A stretch of DNA of 64,000 nt from an uncultured Eubacteriales bacterium (GCA_902795275.1 CADBKQ010000015.1:1-64000), one strand, 5' to 3'. Shown: positions 1-8,198, numbered from the stretch's first letter. Made by a program: numbers and translations. Notes: generated by a model from the letters alone, not told the origin.

Positions 1-1134
1 CAGTCCGTTGTTTCTCTTCCTGCCCATACTCTGCCTCCTGTGATCTCTCTATTTTATCACAGTCCGCAACGCTCTTTACAGAAATGTTTGAATAGGCTCT
101 TTGGTGGCCCACATGTTAATGTATTACCAATGCAAACTCTAAATCACGATCTAGTGGATGTCGTCTTATCTGGTCCTGGCCAAAAATCATTTCCATGTCT
201 TATTGATTCCTTTCTTGGTAAATCCAAGTACGAGGAAGTTCCTGGCCTATTTATGTATATTTCGGATCAATTGGTGGTAGGTCCCCAAAATGAACTTGAT
301 GCAAATACACTCGTCCCATATGATTATAGCCTTATCGACTGCAATGAATATATACGATATGATTCAACTATTTCAAATAGGACTATTAACTACATATCTT
401 CACAAGGATGCGTGTATAAATGCAAATTTTGTTATGAAACAAATTATAAAAGAAGGTATTCAAGACTTCCTTGTGACACGATTATACATGATTTAGAGTA
501 TTTCAAATATACATATAATGTGAATGGGATTAAATTCTATGATGCTGACTGGTTTATCAATTCAAAAAAATATGAGGTGTTGATTCATGCATTGACTGAT
601 CTAAATCTTGCATGGGCTGCATCTATTCATCCCAAAGACGTTTTGAGAGCAATTAATAATGGTGAGCCATTACTCCAGCAGTTATCTGAAAGTCATTGTA
701 AACGTCATTTAATGGGGATTGAATCTGGCAGTAATCGTATATTAAGAGATGTTGTAGATAAAGGTGTTACAAAAGAAGAAATGTATTTTGTTGCAGAACA
801 AATAGCAAAATATGGGATACTTGGTTCTTATACATTTATTGTCGGATTTCCCGGTGAAAGTGTATTAGAGCAAGAGGAAACCTTCGATTTTATTCGCTCA
901 TTGTGGAAACTGTGCCCAAAACCTGAAACAAGAGTTCACATATATACTCCTTACCCCGGAACGGTTTTATATGAAAAGGCACTTAGTATGGGATTTACAC
1001 CACCTAATAACCTTGCATCGTGGTCTGCCTTCGATTACTACAAGTCAAATACGCCTTGGACAGATGCTTCTATAGAACAAAGAGTAAAGGACTTCACTCT
1101 TCAGATTGATAAGAATATGGGGGATTTGCGATGA
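1..1134 (+). CDS. B12-binding-type radical SAM enzyme, 5' end outside the window
   Basis: The frame is open from base 1, and the first start-like codon (GTG at 40) has no ribosome site, so the true N-terminus lies upstream. The first visible residues (GGPH..LP, then VDVVLSGPG) resemble the end of a cobalamin-binding domain. The radical SAM CxxxCxxC cluster (CVYKCKFC) is at bases 409-432, followed by GIESGS and IVGFPGES, both usual in B12-dependent radical SAM proteins. Such enzymes methylate or rearrange unactivated carbons; the substrate cannot be read here. The stop overlaps the next ATG by four bases, so this gene is translationally coupled to the ligase-like gene. The DNA is strongly AT-rich compared with the sequence after 8.3 kb. 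The superfamily is certain; the B12 dependence is inferred from a partial domain. Confidence 0.8.
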   Translation, partial: QSVVSLPAHTLPPVISLFYHSPQRSLQKCLNRLFGGPHVNVLPMQTLNHDLVDVVLSGPGQKSFPCLIDSFLGKSKYEEVPGLFMYISDQLVVGPQNELDANTLVPYDYSLIDCNEYIRYDSTISNRTINYISSQGCVYKCKFCYETNYKRRYSRLPCDTIIHDLEYFKYTYNVNGIKFYDADWFINSKKYEVLIHALTDLNLAWAASIHPKDVLRAINNGEPLLQQLSESHCKRHLMGIESGSNRILRDVVDKGVTKEEMYFVAEQIAKYGILGSYTFIVGFPGESVLEQEETFDFIRSLWKLCPKPETRVHIYTPYPGTVLYEKALSMGFTPPNNLASWSAFDYYKSNTPWTDASIEQRVKDFTLQIDKNMGDLR

Positions 1135-2009
1135 ACGAATTGTATAAGAAAAAATTAGATTTAGTTAAAGAGCTAAAGGTCTATTTTTCGCAGATCGGAT
1201 CAACAGAAGTGTTTACACCTATCATACGAAAAACATGCAGTGAATCAATGAAAAGAATACAGACAGAATATGGATCATATTTGAGAAATTGTCAAGAAAT
1301 GCAACTTCGATTAATGATGGAATACTATGGTGATGTGTTTGAAATTGGTTCGAGCTTTCGTCCAGAGGAGTGTGAGGATACTATACATGGGCGTGAGTTT
1401 ACTTTGCTCGAGGCTTTATTTCAATCAAAAGACATCGAGTTTCTGAAGAATATTCTGAAAGTTATACTACAGGCTAAAAATCTTAATAAAGACATTTGTG
1501 AAATATCGGTATATGAGCAAATTAAAAGAGCTATTGGCATTGACTTAAAAGTTGATGGCATAAGCAAATTAATTGAATACTTAAAACATTTATATCCTGA
1601 TTATGTATTTGTACAACCTTTTCAATTAGTGAATCAATATATTCATGACCATATCGAACCATTAAGTAGGGGAAAGTGTGTGTTTTTTACACAATATCCA
1701 GCGTGTACGTTGTCGCTTGCAAGATATGAAAATGGAACAACTGAACTCGTAAGAAGATACGAATGTTTTGTTGATGGGATCGAAATATCTAACGGTTATG
1801 AGTACTCGACGGATGTGGATGAATTTGTATTTAGAAATAAACTGGTGAATATGTATACGCCAGAAGAAGAATATTTAGAGAATAAGCTAAGAGAAAAAGC
1901 AATTCCAACCGATGTATCAGTGATTGGTATAGGAATAGAGAGGCTATGTATGATTTTGTATGGAGTAAAGGATATTCAACCACTGTTACATGAAAATGAA
2001 GTTTTTTAA
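1131..2009 (+). CDS. class II aminoacyl-tRNA synthetase-like ligase (EpmA/GenX/LysRS-core type)
   Basis: This 292-residue protein is a bare class II synthetase core. Motif 2 is seen as FEIGSSFRPEE (about residues 71-81) with HGREFTLLEA after it, and motif 3 as GIGIERLCMILYG near residue 270. The segments FTQYPAC.LSLAR and VDGIEISNGYEYSTD line up with EpmA/LysRS elements (PASQASLA, GIELANGFHELTD). No N-terminal OB anticodon domain is present. EpmA activates beta-lysine and loads it on elongation factor P; other stand-alone cores make amide bonds from aminoacyl-adenylates. An adenylate-forming amino-acid ligase is therefore likely, with amino acid and acceptor unknown. It starts at the ATGA overlap with the radical SAM gene, behind a GGGGG ribosome site. 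Confidence 0.75.
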   Translation: MNELYKKKLDLVKELKVYFSQIGSTEVFTPIIRKTCSESMKRIQTEYGSYLRNCQEMQLRLMMEYYGDVFEIGSSFRPEECEDTIHGREFTLLEALFQSKDIEFLKNILKVILQAKNLNKDICEISVYEQIKRAIGIDLKVDGISKLIEYLKHLYPDYVFVQPFQLVNQYIHDHIEPLSRGKCVFFTQYPACTLSLARYENGTTELVRRYECFVDGIEISNGYEYSTDVDEFVFRNKLVNMYTPEEEYLENKLREKAIPTDVSVIGIGIERLCMILYGVKDIQPLLHENEVF

Positions 2010-2014
2010 GACTT

Positions 2015-2044
2015 TTGAAAAAGGCTAAAAATATGTGATATAAT
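2015..2044 (+). promoter_or_regulatory. sigma-A type promoter for the S51 peptidase gene
   Basis: TTGAAA (2015-2020), an 18-bp spacer and a perfect TATAAT (2039-2044). A GGAGGT ribosome site and the ATG at 2061 follow closely, so the leader is very short. The promoter suggests that the peptidase is a separate transcription unit from the radical SAM/ligase pair. Confidence 0.65.
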
Positions 2045-2060
2045 AAATGGAGGTAATACT

Positions 2061-2609
2061 ATGAAAATGCTGTTGACATCTACTGGTTTAAAAAGCAAGG
2101 AATTCCAGGATGAGTTCCTGAAGAATGTGAAGAAGGACATTGGGAGCGTAAAAGTCATTTTCGTTCCTACGGCAGCAAATGATGACGAGGCTAAAGCACT
2201 GCTTCCTTCATGCATGGCTGACTTGACCAATCTCGGCGTATTAGAAACCAATATCCTAATATACGATTTGGACTACGAATTATCCTACGAAGTAGGTTGT
2301 AATTATGACGCGATCTATTTCTGTGGCGGTAGTACTAAATACTTGTTAGAACGGATTAATGCAATAGGTTTTTCTGATACTTTAAAGAGACTTCTGGATA
2401 ATGGTATGTTCTTCGTGGGGGTGAGTGCTGGAAGTAAAATATGTGGCGATAATTATAGTGGTAATTTAGGATACTTGCATAGGAACATTGAATTACACTG
2501 TTCGAGCGGAAGTCCATTTGGGAAGGTCACAGATAATGATACTATTCTATTGACAAATACTCAAGCATTATCAATACATGATAATGAATGGAATATAATA
2601 GGAAATTGA
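2061..2609 (+). CDS. peptidase family S51 (PepE/cyanophycinase-like) protein
   Basis: The 182-residue protein has the S51 signature: FCGGSTKYLLERI, then GVSAGS with the nucleophile serine near residue 122. Family members include alpha-aspartyl dipeptidase PepE and cyanophycinase; they are cytoplasmic hydrolases of Asp-linked peptides. The start is the ATG 6 bases after GGAGGT. It is somewhat shorter than the usual 200-230 residues, so a C-terminal piece may be missing. Because it sits beside an amino-acid ligase homologue, it could cleave or trim a peptide or amide made by this cassette, but that is inference. Confidence 0.8.
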   Translation: MKMLLTSTGLKSKEFQDEFLKNVKKDIGSVKVIFVPTAANDDEAKALLPSCMADLTNLGVLETNILIYDLDYELSYEVGCNYDAIYFCGGSTKYLLERINAIGFSDTLKRLLDNGMFFVGVSAGSKICGDNYSGNLGYLHRNIELHCSSGSPFGKVTDNDTILLTNTQALSIHDNEWNIIGN

Positions 2610-2634
2610 AGTTAAAGAAATTGTACAGATAAGA

Positions 2635-2721
2635 CTGTTACGTGATTGCACAAATAGATTGAAATTGCCAACTAAGAATGCTTTGGTTACTTGATTTGTG
2701 CATTTATAATAATAGTAACAG
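2635..2721. other. nested inverted repeats in the leader of the kinase gene
   Basis: Three inverted repeats lie inside one another: CTGTTAC (2635-2641) with GTAACAG (2715-2721), TGCACAAAT (2647-2655) with ATTTGTGCA (2694-2702), and an inner CCAA/TTGG pair. A TATAAT (2705-2710) sits in the right arm. The structure could be an operator region, a terminator for the S51 gene or a leader RNA; a clean T-run is missing. Confidence 0.5.
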
Positions 2722-2788
2722 CCTCTATTATTTTGTTACTCACAAAACAATAAATTGAAGCGCTTTGCTTTTATCAGAGGTGAATAGT

Positions 2789-3688
2789 ATGAGCACTGGA
2801 TACAGCATTGAACCAAAGTACCAGAAGCGAATTGCTGAATTATGTAATAACGTAAACTGGAATTATAATGACATATTTCTTATTAAAGAACCGATTGGAG
2901 GAACAAATACTACTTTTTTTGTCTCATATCATGATGAATTATTTGTTTTACGCATTGCTACTGACACTATTGATTTGTTGCAAATTGATAGAAATGCAGA
3001 AGCTGAAGTCATGAGAATAGCTTCAAATGATGGAATTGGATTAAAGCTATATTATTTTGATGAGAATAATGGCGATATGATAACATATTATGAAGATGGT
3101 CATGTTCCTACAATGGATGAATTAAAAAAACAAAGCAACATAGACAAACTTATTGAACAGTTTAAAAAGCTGCATGGTCATCATGTTGCACATTTTTTTA
3201 TGCCGACAGTAGATATTGAAAAACGTATCAATAGAATATCCTTAGATAAACAGTTAAATAAGAGGAAAAACTATACCATAGCGTTGTCGCTATTTCGTTC
3301 AATTCAATGCAAATTCAATTCTTTTGATCAACGGTTTGTTGGACTTTGTCATAATGATGCGAGTAATTATAACATGCTGTTGGGAGAGGAGATAAAATTA
3401 CTTGATTTTGAGTTCGCGGGAATGGGAAATATCTTTTACGATTTAGCCTGTGTCTGTGGATTATGGGGTATTGATGACCAAATAATGTTTTTACAGAAAT
3501 ACTTTGGATGCGTAGATAGAAACTACCTACATATTATAAAAGACTACACAATTCTTGAATTGATCTGGAATGGAACGTGGGCATATATAAAATATACTGA
3601 TAACAATTTAATTGATATTGATTATTTAGGGTGGGCGGATGAGCAATTCGGACTTGCGATAGATTTGTTGCATCATAATTCGGTTTGA
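2789..3688 (+). CDS. LicA/choline kinase-like phosphotransferase
   Basis: This 299-residue protein belongs to the APH/choline kinase fold. The catalytic loop HNDASNYN (HxDxxxxN) lies around residue 195 and is followed by the metal-binding LLDFEFAGMG and the YDLAC helix typical of LicA and choline/ethanolamine kinases. An N-terminal GGTNTTF loop takes the place of the nucleotide-binding loop. I chose the ATG at 2789, preceded by AGAGGTG at 7 bases, over an in-frame TTG at 2765 without ribosome site. Such enzymes phosphorylate choline, ethanolamine, sugars or aminoglycosides; the substrate is not readable. It is the first gene of a kinase-unknown-SDR row and AT-rich like its neighbours. Confidence 0.75.
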   Translation: MSTGYSIEPKYQKRIAELCNNVNWNYNDIFLIKEPIGGTNTTFFVSYHDELFVLRIATDTIDLLQIDRNAEAEVMRIASNDGIGLKLYYFDENNGDMITYYEDGHVPTMDELKKQSNIDKLIEQFKKLHGHHVAHFFMPTVDIEKRINRISLDKQLNKRKNYTIALSLFRSIQCKFNSFDQRFVGLCHNDASNYNMLLGEEIKLLDFEFAGMGNIFYDLACVCGLWGIDDQIMFLQKYFGCVDRNYLHIIKDYTILELIWNGTWAYIKYTDNNLIDIDYLGWADEQFGLAIDLLHHNSV

Positions 3689-3763
3689 GCTTTCTTAGAA
3701 CTATTGTTAAGTCAAAATCAAATAACTCAGAATTTTGATAAAAATGAAGATTGGAGTGGCATC

Positions 3764-4138
3764 ATGTATAGAGGTATCATAATTGAAGAAAGTGTAGATT
3801 CTGAAATCCTCAGTATGTTAAAACAGTTTACTGAAAGCGAATATGTACATATGTTGCAACATAATGATAAAGTTACGATTTTGCGTGTCTCAATCAGTGA
3901 ACCTAATTTGTTACAATTAATGCCTAAATTTCTATATGCAATAAACCAAGATTGTTTCTACTTTCACTTTACTGATGGAGAAATAATGTGGGTTGTGTTC
4001 AAAGGCTGCATTATGAGGATTAATAAAGGTAACTGTGAAGAAATATCGAGATGTAGAAAAGTAGGTGAACTATACAGTATTAGCGCTGAATTGATGAAGT
4101 TTGAAGAAATGTTTGAGAGGGATCACCCAAATGATTAA
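3764..4138 (+). CDS. unknown 124-residue protein
   Basis: I do not recognise this family. The start chosen is the ATG at 3764, just after GGAGTGG; an in-frame upstream TTG at 3704 lacks a ribosome site. The protein is soluble and mixed alpha/beta, with an aromatic patch (DCFYFHFTDGEIMWVVF) in the middle and no signal peptide, membrane helix or metal-binding cluster. Its end overlaps the SDR gene by 8 bases, so it is probably co-translated with it and part of the same cassette. Codon use and base composition match the other island genes. Confidence 0.6.
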   Translation: MYRGIIIEESVDSEILSMLKQFTESEYVHMLQHNDKVTILRVSISEPNLLQLMPKFLYAINQDCFYFHFTDGEIMWVVFKGCIMRINKGNCEEISRCRKVGELYSISAELMKFEEMFERDHPND

Positions 4139-4829
4139 GAACTATATAATATTTGGAGGCTCTGGCGATTTAGGAAAGAGTTTAACCACAGAATTGTTAC
4201 TTGGTAATGCTAATGTGTGGGCCTCATACAAAAATAACCCTATAGATCTAAAAGGAAGCCCTTTTTATTTCGATGCGGAAAAAGGATTGTCAACGACTAC
4301 ATTGGAATTATTTACAAAATTGCATATCGATGGGCTAGTTTTTTTAATTGGTAAAAAATCAGGCAAAAAACTTGTTAGAGAAACAAGTCTGAAAGAGTGG
4401 GAAAATTTGCTTGACATTAATGCGTTAAGTTTTCTCAAAATCTATAACCAGTTGTACGAAGCACTAAGAGAGAGTCGCACCAAAATTGTTGTTATCAGTT
4501 CCAGCGCCCCATATGAAAACAAAAGACTAAATGGAGCCTATTCAGGGTCAAAAGCCTTATTGGAAAGCATATGTTTGACAATAGCAAAGGAAGAAGAAGA
4601 AAATGGAATAAGAATTAACATAATTGCCCCATCGCTAATAGATACTAAACTTGCAAGAGAAATCGTGAAATTAAAAGGATATCAGAATTTTGAGCAATAT
4701 GTCGCTGAATGCTTGAATGGCAGAATATTGAAAACAAAAGATGTAGTAAAAATAATATGCGAATTATTATTAGATGATAATGCTTGTAATACTACTGGCA
4801 AAATAATTAGATTGGGAGATTATTATTGA
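4131..4829 (+). CDS. SDR-family NAD(P)-dependent oxidoreductase
   Basis: The 232-residue protein carries the classical SDR elements: the dinucleotide loop GGSGDLGKS near the N-terminus, a VISSS segment with the catalytic serine, and the YSGSK catalytic Tyr/Lys pair, followed by INIIAPSLIDT. It probably oxidises or reduces a hydroxyl or keto group with NAD(P)H in the cytoplasm. The ATG at 4131 overlaps the stop of the unknown gene and has GAGAGGG upstream; an earlier ATG at 4101 lies inside that gene. It is the last gene of the AT-rich cassette. The substrate is unknown. Confidence 0.85.
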   Translation: MIKNYIIFGGSGDLGKSLTTELLLGNANVWASYKNNPIDLKGSPFYFDAEKGLSTTTLELFTKLHIDGLVFLIGKKSGKKLVRETSLKEWENLLDINALSFLKIYNQLYEALRESRTKIVVISSSAPYENKRLNGAYSGSKALLESICLTIAKEEEENGIRINIIAPSLIDTKLAREIVKLKGYQNFEQYVAECLNGRILKTKDVVKIICELLLDDNACNTTGKIIRLGDYY

Positions 4830-5180
4830 GATTTGTGTAAGCGCATCATAAACGCATGGTAGGTTTGCAAATGAAAATGCTTGCAACGTAATGAAGCAAG
4901 CATCGAAACAAAGAGGAAGCAAGATCAGAGCCAGTGGTCAATCATCGTGGGAGAAGCAGGGTAGCATGCTCGTAGGAATCCCAATTCAGTTTTTGACCAC
5001 AGAGAGGGTAGAACAACAGGTGCTCACGCTCAATGCATACTGAACAGCGTGGACAGACAGCATAAGTGGTAAAGGTACCAGGATAGAAGGGTTCACGCCT
5101 GAAATGGTCAACCTTCAATCCAAGTCTGTAAAACTAGCGCTCAAGATCTAGTCTTCTATTCGGGCAGTATCTATTCGGCC
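4830..5180. other. intergenic stretch between the cassette and the IS, with decayed ORFs
   Basis: No intact gene is visible here. It holds a hairpin without T-run at 4877-4903 (ATGCTTGC/GCAAGCAT), an 8-bp inverted pair GTGGTCAA/TTGACCAC about 50 bases apart near 4934-5001, and two decayed zinc-ribbon reading frames on the minus strand, which are listed separately. Confidence 0.5.
4942..5118 (-). pseudogene. small zinc-ribbon ORF, probably decayed
   Basis: A 58-residue minus-strand frame starting from a TTG reads FYPGTF...CPRC, CIERE, YPLCGQKLNW and ends in LLLPR. This resembles the small zinc-ribbon proteins I remember from Clostridial mobile elements, where the second knuckle would be CPxCGQ. 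Here the third cysteine is a tyrosine (TAC for TGC), so zinc binding is probably lost. No good ribosome site precedes it. I call it a remnant of the mobile element that also carries the recombinase. Confidence 0.45.
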
Positions 5181-5184
5181 GGTA
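5134..5184 (-). pseudogene. C-terminal ORF fragment cut off at the IS end
   Basis: In the same frame as the zinc-ribbon ORF and directly upstream of it, a 16-codon tail (ending CPNRRLDLER) runs out of the IS end and stops at a TAG. It looks like the end of a gene whose body was lost at the insertion. Confidence 0.25.
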
Positions 5185-6528
5185 CTGTCAAGTATTATGC
5201 GCAAATTTGTCAGCAGGCTCTGGAACTGAAGCCGGTTAAGCAGTAACGGAAGCGTCATCCAGAAGCGCTTCCAGGTGCTTCATGCTCATGTATTTCTTGT
5301 TGCCCCACTGGGTTCCGGCCACATGCCGCAGCCGGGCGCAGACCAGCATCAGGGCGGAATTGCCGTCGGGGAAGGTGCCGACCACTCTTGTTCGCCTTCG
5401 GATCTCCCGATTCAGGCGTTCAAGGACGTTGTTGGTGCGGATCTTCGTCCAGTGCTCGGAAGGGAAATCGCAGTAGGTCAGCGTTTCCTCGATGCCGTCC
5501 TCAATCTTTTTCGCGGCTTCCTTCAGCTTCATGGCTTTGAGTTCTTCCGCGACGATCCGGGCCTTTTCCCGGGCTGCTTTCTTGTTCTCCTGGGCGTGGA
5601 TCGCTTTGAGCATCTGAGCCACCGTCTTCATCTTGGACTTGGGAACGACGCTGAACACGTTGCGGTAGAAGTGGACGATGCAGCGCTGGTATTTCGCTTC
5701 GGGAAACACTTCGCCAACCGCTTCCAGCATGCCCAGGCACTTGTCGCCGACGATGAGCTTCACTCCGTCCAGGCCGCGGCTTTTCAGCCATTTGAAGAAG
5801 TTGACCCAACTGGCCTTGTCTTCTTTCATCCCTTCTGCCGCGCCCAGCACTTCCCGGTAGCCGTCCTCATTCACCGCGATGGCTACCAGCACCGAAACGT
5901 TCTCATATTCACCGCCCCAGTTCCGGCGAAGATAGATGCCATCCACATAGACGTAAGGGTATTTGCCGCCCTTCAAAGGCCGGTTGCGCCAGTCCTCAAT
6001 GTGGACGTAGGCCTTCTTGTTCAGCTCGCTGATCGTGGCAGGGGATACTTTCGTTCCCCACAGCGCTTCCGTGATGTCCTCCACCCGGCGTACCGATACG
6101 CCCGCCAGGTACATTTCCATCAGCGCTTCCTCCACGCTGCTCTCCCGTCGCCGGTACCGCTCAATGATGGCAGTCTCAAAGGAGATTCCCTTCAGCCTGG
6201 GTACATGCAGCGTCACGTTTCCGGAGGTGGTGGTCAGATTCCGGTCGTAGTGTCCGCTCCGGTAGCCCTGCCGGGCCTCGTTCCGCTCGTATCGAGCCGC
6301 CTGCGTCAGCTGCTCTGCCTCCTGCTCCAGCAGCTCGTTCAGCGTTTCCTCTACGCTCCCCCGCACCAGTTCCTTCAATTGCCCCTTGATTACTTCCTCG
6401 TTCAGTGTTACAATTTTCTCGGACATAGTCAGCGCTCCTTTCGAATGTTTAGTCTCGCAACTTCATTCTACCAGAGTCTGCTGACTATGTCTCTTTTTAT
6501 TTTTGGAATTTGCGCATTTTATTGTACC
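5181..6528. mobile_element. IS256-family insertion sequence
   Basis: One transposase gene is flanked by imperfect inverted repeats. ATGCGCAAATT at 5197-5207 recurs inverted at 6507-6517, an inner GTCAGCAGGCTCTGG (5209-5223) recurs with one mismatch at 6471-6485, and GGTAC/GTACC (5181, 6524) may mark the tips. The right end has about 20 extra bases between the two motifs. I could not find a convincing 8-9 bp target duplication, so the exact borders are uncertain. Confidence 0.75.
5236..6426 (-). CDS. IS256-family (Mutator type) DDE transposase
   Basis: The full-length 396-residue transposase shows the three catalytic acidic regions: YVDGIYLR, IVGDKCLGM and NVLERLNREIRRR, plus CIVHFYRN, diagnostic for the family. 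It begins at the ATG at 6426 with AAGGAGCG upstream on the minus strand and looks intact, so the element could still move. Its GC content is near that of the chromosomal backbone and well above the AT-rich cassette, so it probably came separately. The insertion splits zinc-ribbon remnants (left) from the XRE regulator gene (right). Confidence 0.95.
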   Translation of the reverse strand: MSEKIVTLNEEVIKGQLKELVRGSVEETLNELLEQEAEQLTQAARYERNEARQGYRSGHYDRNLTTTSGNVTLHVPRLKGISFETAIIERYRRRESSVEEALMEMYLAGVSVRRVEDITEALWGTKVSPATISELNKKAYVHIEDWRNRPLKGGKYPYVYVDGIYLRRNWGGEYENVSVLVAIAVNEDGYREVLGAAEGMKEDKASWVNFFKWLKSRGLDGVKLIVGDKCLGMLEAVGEVFPEAKYQRCIVHFYRNVFSVVPKSKMKTVAQMLKAIHAQENKKAAREKARIVAEELKAMKLKEAAKKIEDGIEETLTYCDFPSEHWTKIRTNNVLERLNREIRRRTRVVGTFPDGNSALMLVCARLRHVAGTQWGNKKYMSMKHLEALLDDASVTA

Positions 6529-7025
6529 TTATCGCCTTTAGGCGGGGAGAACTGGACGCGCACGAACAGCGTGAGCGTTATGATAATGCGCTTGCCGTCA
6601 AACGTCAGCTGGCCTCGCTTCGTTATAACCTGGATGGAATGCATCTTGAGTTTCTGGACAAATGCTTGATTGAGAATGAGGCATTTGAGCGGACGGCGGT
6701 TGAGGCGGAACTAAAACGCGAGGTCTTTCTGGTGTGGCGCAATGTTTGTTTTCCCGATGGGGCGCTGGGTGAACGAATGATTGATAATTTGGTTTTGGGG
6801 GTCAGGCTCAAGGATTTGCGGGTTCAGAAGGGCTTAGGCGTTGGTCGGGTTTCTGACCTGGTTGGTGTTGACAAGAAAACGCTTTATTCATACGAAAGCG
6901 GTAAATGTCAAGTTAAGCTGGAGATTATGTATAAGTTGTCCAAGCTTTATGGTGTGCGGATTGACGATTTGTTGTCGGAAAAAGGGGTTATTTATGTCGG
7001 AGATAGCTCGCGTTATGGAATCTAA
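6510..7025 (+). CDS. XRE-type HTH regulator, probably 5'-truncated by the IS
   Basis: The C-terminal half (about residues 98-160) is a helix-turn-helix of the Cro/CI type: LGVRLKDLRVQKGLGVGRVSDLVGVDKKTLYSYE and a LSKLYGV second half. The N-terminal 90 residues are helical with no known domain. The only in-frame start at the left end is a TTG inside the right inverted repeat of the IS, so the original start was probably removed; internal starts are possible. It overlaps the recombinase gene by 32 bases and probably controls it. Confidence 0.65.
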   Translation: MRILLYLIAFRRGELDAHEQRERYDNALAVKRQLASLRYNLDGMHLEFLDKCLIENEAFERTAVEAELKREVFLVWRNVCFPDGALGERMIDNLVLGVRLKDLRVQKGLGVGRVSDLVGVDKKTLYSYESGKCQVKLEIMYKLSKLYGVRIDDLLSEKGVIYVGDSSRYGI

Positions 7026-8007
7026 TCACCATAGGCGCGAGATTAGGGAGGTTTTTCCAGAGTCATATTTGGAGAAATTGAGGGAAATCAGCGGGGTGTA
7101 TTATACAGATAATGATGAAGATAGTGTCTGGCCGCGACGTAGGCGAGTTGCGGCTTATGCGAGAGTCTCTACAGAACAAGAAGAGCAAGCGGGGAGTTTT
7201 CTTGCGCAAGTTGCTTTTTATACTAACTTTATTACCAAGAGGCCAGATTGGCAGCTTGTTAAAGTCTATGCCGACAAAGGATTGTCTGGCACGTCGTATA
7301 AACACCGGCCTGGGTTTGCGGAAATGATCGCAGACGCAAGGGCTGGCAAGATTGATCTAATTTTGACGAAGTCAATTTCTCGGTTTGCGAGGAATACAGT
7401 AGACTCGCTTAGTATTACGCGAGAGCTTAAAGATTTGGGCGTAGAAATAAAATTTGAGAAAGAGAATATCAGCTCCTTTGACCCTAAAGCAGAGATGATT
7501 TTTACAATTCTTTCGTCGTTTGCGCAAGAGGAAAGCCGTTCGATATCTGAGAATGTTAGGTGGGCAAATAAGCGCAGAATGGAAGCTGGAAAATCCCGTT
7601 TTTCTTACAAAAACTTCTTAGGCTACGAGCGTGACGAGGATGGCGAGCCTAGGATTGTCGAAGAAGAGGCTAGGGTTGTACGTAAAATATACCAGTTATT
7701 TTTGGATGGCGAGTCGTATGCAGCAATCGCCAAACGATTAACCGATGAGGGGGTGTTGTCTCCTTCCCGTCGGTTAGTTTGGTCGCCGGGGAGCATAAGG
7801 AAGATTTTGACTAATGAGAAATATAAAGGTGATGAGATGCTGGGTAAAACCTATGTGGCAGATTATTTGACCAAGCAAGTTAAGGTTAATCACGGGGAGC
7901 GCGAACGGGCATATATTAGAGATGCGCACGATGCAATCATTTCTCCTGAAGTCTTTGACCGTGTACAGAAAGAAATTGAGAAACGAAAGCGAAGGAAAAA
8001 GCAATGA
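6994..8007 (+). CDS. short serine recombinase (resolvase/recombinase domains)
   Basis: The 337-residue protein has the N-terminal resolvase domain with catalytic serine in YARVSTEQEEQ, the ISRFARNT arginines and the recombinase domain (VWSPGSIRKILTNEKYKGD). Large serine integrases usually run 450-550 residues with a zinc ribbon and coiled coil; here the chain stops after the recombinase domain in a basic tail, so it may be a short type or truncated. The ATG at 6994 follows AAAGGGG at 8 bases and overlaps the XRE gene. A terminator follows. It probably moved the island that ends near the tRNA gene. Confidence 0.85.
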   Translation: MSEIARVMESNHHRREIREVFPESYLEKLREISGVYYTDNDEDSVWPRRRRVAAYARVSTEQEEQAGSFLAQVAFYTNFITKRPDWQLVKVYADKGLSGTSYKHRPGFAEMIADARAGKIDLILTKSISRFARNTVDSLSITRELKDLGVEIKFEKENISSFDPKAEMIFTILSSFAQEESRSISENVRWANKRRMEAGKSRFSYKNFLGYERDEDGEPRIVEEEARVVRKIYQLFLDGESYAAIAKRLTDEGVLSPSRRLVWSPGSIRKILTNEKYKGDEMLGKTYVADYLTKQVKVNHGERERAYIRDAHDAIISPEVFDRVQKEIEKRKRRKKQ

Positions 8008-8018
8008 CGGGGTGGTTG

Positions 8019-8068
8019 TGACACACGGCGACACGCTTGTCTGTATTTCTGCGAGTGTGTCATTTTTA
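8019..8068 (+). terminator. Rho-independent terminator after the recombinase
   Basis: TGACACAC (8019-8026) pairs with GTGTGTCA (8055-8062) and is followed by five Ts. The loop is long (28 bases) and may hold further pairing. Confidence 0.6.
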
Positions 8069-8130
8069 TGAGCTTATCGAGTAGTAGAAAGATTGGACGG
8101 CGTGTTTATTTATGGTAATTTTATTCCAAA

Positions 8131-8162
8131 AACCTCAAAGGCCCCTGATAACAGGGGTCTTT
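8131..8162 (-). terminator. terminator of tRNA-Leu
   Basis: Read on the minus strand, CCCCTG-TTAT-CAGGGG sits in an A-flanked stem and ends in a T-rich tail (TTTGAGGTTTTT), about 40 bases beyond the tRNA 3' end. Confidence 0.75.
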
Positions 8163-8198
8163 GTAGGTGTTGAAACGTATCTTTATTTCAACAAAGTC

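Noticed and set aside
4830-5180. A group II intron or retron RNA in the gap left of the IS
   Set aside because: I looked for domain V, a reverse transcriptase fragment and typical intron ends and found none; the minus strand instead reads as zinc-ribbon remnants.
5181-6528. A target-site duplication around the IS256 element
   Set aside because: The 8-9 bases beyond either pair of candidate tips do not match, so I cannot define the insertion site.
5275-6669. A 464-codon plus-strand frame over the transposase
   Set aside because: Antisense to the IS256 transposase, with no recognisable domain.
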